From NCBI GenBank assembly GCA_050117475.1, contig JASFMR010000065.1, forward strand, positions 1 through 20,248: DNA of 20,248 bases, read 5' to 3'. This DNA is from Fodinibius sp050117475 (lineage in GTDB: Bacteria > Bacteroidota > Rhodothermia > Balneolales > Balneolaceae). The notes beneath the pieces were generated by a model. That model was not told the origin of the DNA, made no database searches, and saw nothing but the letters and a program-made list of their open reading frames with translations. Shown here piece by piece: positions 16,026 through 20,248 of the stretch (the first letter of the stretch is position 1; the number at the start of each line of letters is the position of its first letter). Position numbers and translations under genes: made by a program.

Positions 16026-16095
16026 CCTTCACATGAATTACATAAAAAAACCTTATTTTTATTAATTAATTCTGATTCACTTCAAGCATTACACT

Positions 16096-17226
16096 ATGAG
16101 TAGTAAAGGACGGGTATTAGTGGCAATGAGCGGAGGGGTAGATTCTTCCGTTGCGGCTGTTATGCTCAAAGAACAAGGATATGATGTTATTGGAATTACC
16201 ATGAAAACATGGGATTATTCTCGTGTTGGCGGTAAATCCGATAAAGAGACCGGCTGCTGTACGCTCGAGTCTATGAATGATGCCCGTCAGATTGCCGTCA
16301 AACACGGATTCAAACACTTTATCGTGGATATCCGTGATGAGTTTGGTGACTGGGTCATTGATCGATTTGTGGATGATTATATGAATGGTCGCACACCAAA
16401 TCCGTGCGTATTATGTAATACTCACATCAAGTGGGCGGCCTTGTTGCGTCGTGCTGATAACCTGGGTTGCGATTTTATTGCAACAGGACACTATGCCAAT
16501 GTCCGGGAAGAAAACGGAAGGTATGTAATTTCAAGGGGGCTGGATCCCAAAAAAGATCAATCATATGCTCTATGGGGGGTGAAGCAGGAGCACCTGGCTC
16601 GTACAAAATTTCCCTTGGGTATTTTTGAAAAAACAGAAATACGTGATCTTGCCGAAGAGTTTGGCCTAAACAAGGTTGCCAAGAAACCGGATTCCTATGA
16701 GATTTGTTTCGTGCCCGATGATGACTATCGCCGATTTTTAAAAGATCGTGTTGAAGGGCTGGAAGAACGGGTCAAAGGTGGAAAGTTTGTTGATCAGGAG
16801 GGCAATATTGTAGGGGAACATGAAGGCTATCCTTTTTACACCATTGGTCAGCGGCGGGGTTTGGATTTGGCTCTCGGTAAACGAGTCTATGTTACGGATA
16901 TCAATCCCGAGACGAATATTATCACGGTAGGTGAGAAGAAAGATTTGGTAAGCGCAACCTGTCGGGCCAAAAACATTAATCTTAGCAAATATGCCAAAGT
17001 GCCCGAAGATGAGATGGAAATCACTGGCGCTATTCGTTATAACGATGATGGCGTAATCGGGTATTTGACACAGCTTAACGACGATGAAATCGAAGTTACC
17101 TTTCCCACCGGTCGTGAAGCCATAACGCCTGGTCAGGCAGTCGTCTGTTATGAGGGAAACGATGTAGTTGCCGGGGGTTGGATCCATAAAGTTAATGTGG
17201 ATATGGATGTACTTGAAAACGTCTGA
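16096..17226 (+). CDS. mnmA: tRNA-uridine 2-sulfurtransferase
   Basis: A 376-residue MnmA, which makes 2-thiouridine at the wobble base U34 of tRNAs for Lys, Glu and Gln using ATP and persulfide sulfur. The N-terminal PP-loop is SGGVDSS (12-18); the two catalytic cysteines are Cys104 in NPCVLCN and Cys204 in YEICFVP. DQSYALW (154-160) is the tRNA-recognition signature and YTIGQRRGL begins the central domain; the C-terminal beta-barrel (about 285-366) ends in GGWIHK. Length is typical for bacteria. The gene stands alone: the 112-base leader has only AT-rich sequence and a strong terminator follows. Confidence 0.97.
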   Translation: MSSKGRVLVAMSGGVDSSVAAVMLKEQGYDVIGITMKTWDYSRVGGKSDKETGCCTLESMNDARQIAVKHGFKHFIVDIRDEFGDWVIDRFVDDYMNGRTPNPCVLCNTHIKWAALLRRADNLGCDFIATGHYANVREENGRYVISRGLDPKKDQSYALWGVKQEHLARTKFPLGIFEKTEIRDLAEEFGLNKVAKKPDSYEICFVPDDDYRRFLKDRVEGLEERVKGGKFVDQEGNIVGEHEGYPFYTIGQRRGLDLALGKRVYVTDINPETNIITVGEKKDLVSATCRAKNINLSKYAKVPEDEMEITGAIRYNDDGVIGYLTQLNDDEIEVTFPTGREAITPGQAVVCYEGNDVVAGGWIHKVNVDMDVLENV

Positions 17227-17233
17227 ATACTCT

Positions 17234-17263
17234 AAAGCCTGCTCTTGTTGAGCGGGCTTTTTT
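17234..17263 (+). terminator. intrinsic terminator after mnmA
   Basis: AAAGCCTGCTC (17234-17244), loop TTGTT, GAGCGGGCTTT (17250-17260), with one G-U pair, followed by a run of six T (17258-17263). It begins 8 bases after the mnmA stop. Confidence 0.92.
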
Positions 17264-17336
17264 ATTTGAAACATTCTATTTATTTAAGGGGTACAAAAGA
17301 AAGCCAAATTCTGATAAGTAATTACATTCCCTTACC

Positions 17337-18086
17337 ATGAAAAAAGCAATCTATTATTTGTCGGCCATGCTACTGGTCGTTTGTATATCACAGCCCGCTA
17401 CTGCCCAGTTTGAAGGAAAAATTAGCTTTAATAGTTATGATTATTCGGCGGATGGAAGTAAACAGAAACAAGATGAGTTTACACTTTATATAACTTCTGA
17501 TCGCATTTTGTTACAGGGTGATAATAATTACCAGGTGATGGGGTCCATCAATACCGAAGGGGTACTGGTACGCCTTGATTTCAAGGATTTTGTTTTCTTG
17601 ACAGGCGATAACCAGGCACTGAAAATCTCCAAGTCTGACATAACCTCCATGATGAATATGTTTGGCGGCAATGATGATTCAGCCGGCAATGATGCAGATG
17701 ATATTGATTATAACCGTACTGGTGAAACTAAAACCATAGATGGTTATAATTGTGAGAAATTTATTTTTTATGAGAAAGATGATAAAAACCGTCAAACTGT
17801 AGTTTGGATGACAAAAGATATAGATGTAAACTGGGGAATGCTTGGCGAACCGTGGGGGAATAATGCAGACGAAATAATTAGAGCAGGGCTCCCGACGGAC
17901 ATTGTGTTTAAAGAGAAATACTTCCCACTGAAGGCCGAATCATATAAAGGGGATAAGCTGGTGTCGATGCTTGAGGCCACTGATATTAAAAAATCACCTG
18001 TCGCAAGGGCTATGGTACAAGTACCATCCGGAGTAAAGGTCTTGAGTTTCCAGGATTACCTGTTTCAAAAGATGAGCGAGCAATAG
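17337..18086 (+). CDS. secreted DUF4412 domain protein
   Basis: A 249-residue exported protein of unknown function. Residues 1-24 form a signal peptide (MKK, hydrophobic core, cleavage after QPATA before QFEG). The mature part starts as a beta-rich domain with FEGKISFNSY and contains GYNCEKFIFYEKD (residues near 136-148) and VVWMTKDI, the pattern of DUF4412 proteins, which are common in Bacteroidota and thought to lie in the periplasm. A linker rich in Asp, Asn and Gly (MMNMFGGNDDSAGNDADD) lies in the middle. Cys17 in the signal peptide is not in a lipobox. It is monocistronic, between the mnmA terminator and the converging anti-sigma gene 26 bases away. Confidence 0.82.
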   Translation: MKKAIYYLSAMLLVVCISQPATAQFEGKISFNSYDYSADGSKQKQDEFTLYITSDRILLQGDNNYQVMGSINTEGVLVRLDFKDFVFLTGDNQALKISKSDITSMMNMFGGNDDSAGNDADDIDYNRTGETKTIDGYNCEKFIFYEKDDKNRQTVVWMTKDIDVNWGMLGEPWGNNADEIIRAGLPTDIVFKEKYFPLKAESYKGDKLVSMLEATDIKKSPVARAMVQVPSGVKVLSFQDYLFQKMSEQ

Positions 18087-18112
18087 GTTTTAACTCCAGG
18101 CTTTCAAACTCA

Positions 18113-18952
18113 CTACTTATTTGCTTTCATATTTCCCATGAGGTACATGTCGCCCGTAGGTTGAGGGACACCGCCTTTCGGCTCAAGAGTAACAGCAAAA
18201 GCGTTGGCTGATTGTTTGTCGGTCTTTGCCATCTTTTCAATTTTGAAAAAATTATCCCCGTTATTTTCTGTCGCAAATACGCCGGCACTGACAGGTTTAT
18301 TGTCTTTGATAAGCCATAACTGGTAGGTCTTGTCTTTGGGCACCGGCGGTAAATTGGATACCTGGAGCAAGGCTTGTTGGTTTTCCGGATCCCAAATTAC
18401 CTTTCCATAACCATTGGGATTGGCGTCCATTCCCGCCATAAGAATCATATCGATATCCTGTGCTCCTAAAATGGAAAGCATTTCGTTTTTCTTTTGAAGC
18501 TCATTCTTAAGCTGGACAATTACCGTTTCTTTGCTATCAAGCAACGACTCTTTTTTTGATATCTGAGAACGCAGGTTAAAGGAATAAAATATCAGGCTAA
18601 GAGTTACAATTAATAATGCAAACGAAGCAGCTACAGCAAATGATTGCCATTCAAAGCCGCTTTCCTCTTTTAATTTGGAGGGAGACCCGGTTGCCGTACT
18701 TTTGTCAGTGCCTCCAGTTTGGATCTGAGCCATTACCCGTTTCTTCAAGGATTCTGGTGGCTCATTTGGCTCTATTGTAAAAGCCAGCTGATTAGCTGTA
18801 GAAGACAAACGTTGGTATAGATCCAATTCTTCATCCGTCGCTTGTGCCAGCATGTATTCAAATTCCCTGCGATCATTTTCATCCAGCGCGTTTAAAACGT
18901 AACTCGCACAAAGCTCTTCAAACTTTTCATTATGCGATTTTTTGTCAGCCAT
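18113..18952 (-). CDS. anti-sigma factor, RskA-like, one membrane helix
   Basis: A 279-residue anti-sigma factor. The cytoplasmic N-terminal helical domain begins FEELCASYVLNALDENDRREFE, the zinc-less anti-sigma domain type. One membrane helix (about 103-124) is followed by a short coiled coil (128-160). The outer part carries the RskA signature: KVIWDPENQQALLQVSNLP (184-202), KTYQLWLIKDNKPVSAGVF (208-226) and FAVTLEPKGGVPQPTGDMY. It would hold the adjacent sigma factor at the membrane until signal-driven proteolysis. Its ATG overlaps the end of the sigma gene by eight bases, so the two are co-translated. What it senses is unknown. Confidence 0.92.
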   Translation of the reverse strand: MADKKSHNEKFEELCASYVLNALDENDRREFEYMLAQATDEELDLYQRLSSTANQLAFTIEPNEPPESLKKRVMAQIQTGGTDKSTATGSPSKLKEESGFEWQSFAVAASFALLIVTLSLIFYSFNLRSQISKKESLLDSKETVIVQLKNELQKKNEMLSILGAQDIDMILMAGMDANPNGYGKVIWDPENQQALLQVSNLPPVPKDKTYQLWLIKDNKPVSAGVFATENNGDNFFKIEKMAKTDKQSANAFAVTLEPKGGVPQPTGDMYLMGNMKANK

Positions 18953-19526
18953 CGGTCGATATAAATTTTCCTAAAATACTTTCCAGTTTTATCATTCCCT
19001 GTCGGGTTCGTGTTTTTACTGTTCCAAGTGGAATATTCAAATAGTCAGAAATTTCTGACTGTGTCATGCCTCGATAATATGCAATTTTAATAACTTCGCT
19101 TTGCTTTTCGGGGATTTCATCCAGTGCTTTTTTAACTAATTCAGCACGGTCAGAAAAAATGGTTGTTTTCATCGGATCATATGTATCCGTTTTAAGCGAG
19201 AAAAGTGGTTCATGGATACTTACAGACTGTTTTTGTGTTTTGTATCCTTTTGACCGAATCCGATCTATAGCTTTATTACGAGCCAATGTAACTATCCAGC
19301 TATAGACATTCCCTCTGTCTTCATCAAAAGAGTCGGCTTTGTTCCAAATTTTAACAAAAATTTCCTGTAGTACATCTTCTGTCTCCTCACGCTTTTTAAC
19401 GATTGCAATAACTAAGCTAAAGAGCAGTTTTTTATATATATCATATAGCTCTTCAAGGGCATCCGCATCGCGCTGCTTAATACGTCTCATCAAGGACAAT
19501 TCATCATCGGAATTGCCGCGAATCAT
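18945..19526 (-). CDS. ECF RNA polymerase sigma factor (SigK-like)
   Basis: A 193-residue extracytoplasmic-function sigma factor. Region 2 spans about 27-95, with EDVLQEIFVKIW (50-61) and YSWIVTLARNKAIDRIR (75-91) for core and -10 binding. Region 4 (127-184) carries the helix-turn-helix MTQSEISDYLNIPLGTVKTR. I start it at the ATG 19524-19526 (MIRGNSDD); a GTG at 19562 is in frame but would add a hydrophobic MLIFLLLATLGK that sigma factors lack. It overlaps its anti-sigma gene downstream. It is divergent from a metallophosphoesterase; the shared gap has two small dyads that could regulate it. Confidence 0.93.
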   Translation of the reverse strand: MIRGNSDDELSLMRRIKQRDADALEELYDIYKKLLFSLVIAIVKKREETEDVLQEIFVKIWNKADSFDEDRGNVYSWIVTLARNKAIDRIRSKGYKTQKQSVSIHEPLFSLKTDTYDPMKTTIFSDRAELVKKALDEIPEKQSEVIKIAYYRGMTQSEISDYLNIPLGTVKTRTRQGMIKLESILGKFISTDG

Positions 19527-19611
19527 TTTTCCGAGGGTGGCAAGTAATAAAAATATTAACACGTGGCTATTCTCTTATGTACTACTATATACTACGCAAG
19601 AAGTTGTTGAG

Positions 19612-19619
19612 TAGATTTG
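19612..19619 (+). promoter_or_regulatory. weak TAnnTTTG match upstream of the phosphoesterase gene
   Basis: TAGATTTG matches the -7 consensus and lies 104 bases before the phosphoesterase ATG, but there is no TTG at a suitable upstream distance. Confidence 0.25.
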
Positions 19620-19631
19620 TTGGCAAAAGAA

Positions 19632-19660
19632 ATTTGATCAAATCCTAAAATTCTATTAGG
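19632..19660. promoter_or_regulatory. two adjacent dyads in the sigma/phosphoesterase gap
   Basis: ATTTGATCAAAT (19632-19643) is a perfect 12-base palindrome. Directly after it CCTAA (19644-19648) and TTAGG (19656-19660) form an inverted repeat with a seven-base gap. The placement between divergent genes fits operators for a regulator, but no regulator can be named. Confidence 0.35.
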
Positions 19661-19723
19661 CTGAATCTGCGAAAATATAATAAGAACTTTTGAACAATCT
19701 GAATTTTGCCCTGGCTTCTTAAA

Positions 19724-20248
19724 ATGTCTTTGGCGGTGTCGGTTTTGATGGTCCCGGCAGTTATGTATCTAACTTTGCGGTTTTATTCGGTTGCTCGTCT
19801 GATTCTTGGTTTCGAAAGCTGGAAAAGGGCGATTATCCCCGCTGTCTTTTGGTCTTTTTATTTGTTTCCTATCACTGCACTTATCTATTATTTTGTAGTC
19901 GGTGATATTGATGTTTTACGGTTTCCCAAACTACTGACCTATTGGTTTTGGTTTGGATTGGTATTTGTTTATCTGTTGGCAACTTGGGTCATTTTGGCCG
20001 ATGTGATCAAATGGGTTATCCATTTATTCAGTAACAGCAAGTCACTTGTCGACCGGTTACATGCCTGGACTTTATTGCTTTGTTGTGTCCTCCTATTCGG
20101 GTTTACAGCATGGAAGGTTTATAATAATACTACCGAGATATCTACCCGAAGTGTTAATCTGCATATAGAGAATCTGCCCCCTGAATTAGAGGGTTTTAAA
20201 ATTGTACATATATCCGATATACAGGGCGATGAGTATACGGGTCCCCTC
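19724..20248 (+). CDS. membrane metallophosphoesterase, N-terminal part (cut by window end)
   Basis: An ATG at 19724-19726 opens a frame that runs uninterrupted for 175 codons to the window end. Four hydrophobic segments lie near 3-18, 36-59, 73-100 and 113-130, followed by the beginning of a calcineurin-like phosphoesterase domain: LPPELEGFKIVHISDIQGD (151-169). This arrangement, helices followed by LP..L.GF.IV.ISD, is that of YkuE/YaeI-like phosphoesterases, which include lipid pyrophosphatases. The first metal motif reads Asp165-Ile-Gln167 where DxH is usual, so the histidine ligand is replaced. The remaining motifs lie outside the window. It is divergent from the sigma factor gene. Confidence 0.85.
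   Translation, partial: MSLAVSVLMVPAVMYLTLRFYSVARLILGFESWKRAIIPAVFWSFYLFPITALIYYFVVGDIDVLRFPKLLTYWFWFGLVFVYLLATWVILADVIKWVIHLFSNSKSLVDRLHAWTLLLCCVLLFGFTAWKVYNNTTEISTRSVNLHIENLPPELEGFKIVHISDIQGDEYTGPL

Noticed and set aside
19527..19562. GTG start for the sigma factor
   Set aside because: Adds a hydrophobic 12-residue stretch unlike sigma factors; the ATG at 19526 gives a normal N terminus.
1..20248. tRNA or rRNA genes, CRISPR arrays, transposons, att sites
   Set aside because: No T-loop-like GGTTCGAATCC pattern, no regularly spaced repeats, no transposase or integrase-like protein in any frame examined.

Overview
The window is an ordinary stretch of bacterial chromosome with nineteen confidently read genes and two weak partial or small ones. 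It carries no prophage, insertion sequence, CRISPR array or RNA gene that I can recognise. The organism is probably a member of the Bacteroidota–Rhodothermota–Balneolota group. The reasons are: intergenic motifs of the TAnnTTTG type used as -7 elements in that group, few Shine-Dalgarno sequences, a SigK/RskA-like sigma/anti-sigma pair, the conserved HNH protein and DUF4412 protein common there, and moderately AT-rich DNA with acidic proteins. This placement is inference from recall, not a search.

Positions 1-6762 are almost entirely minus strand. Read in the direction of transcription, they carry an OxyR peroxide sensor (with cysteines at exactly 199 and 208), a TerC-family metal transporter, a four-helix membrane protein, a metallo-beta-lactamase 'ligase-associated' exonuclease, an ATP-dependent DNA ligase and an AlkA/OGG-like HhH-GPD glycosylase. 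TerC, the membrane protein and the exonuclease overlap by 4 and 1 bases and must be one operon. The ligase and glycosylase follow after gaps of 230 and 311 bases. Together they look like an oxidative-stress, metal and DNA-repair neighbourhood, the most interesting part of the window.

Positions 6865-13310 are plus strand: acylphosphatase and RNA 2',3'-cyclic phosphodiesterase (overlapping), a membrane-anchored alpha/beta hydrolase, a YjbQ-family protein, the replicative polymerase DnaE with a complete PHP metal site, and thioredoxin with a good intrinsic terminator. A degenerate copy of a dispersed intergenic repeat lies between the hydrolase and yjbQ.

Positions 13359-15244 are minus strand: glutamate dehydrogenase, its strong terminator, and an RsbW-type ATPase whose longer possible start lies inside that terminator. 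A 352-base hairpin-bearing gap separates gdhA from the plus-strand genes for an HNH endonuclease, MnmA tRNA thiolase (with terminator) and a secreted DUF4412 protein. Converging on these is an ECF sigma factor/anti-sigma pair. The last gene, divergent from the sigma factor, is a membrane metallophosphoesterase cut off by the window end.

I found no clearly new biological system. The best leads are the OxyR–TerC–exonuclease–ligase–glycosylase array, the glycosylase with no aspartate at the usual catalytic position, and several intergenic structures.
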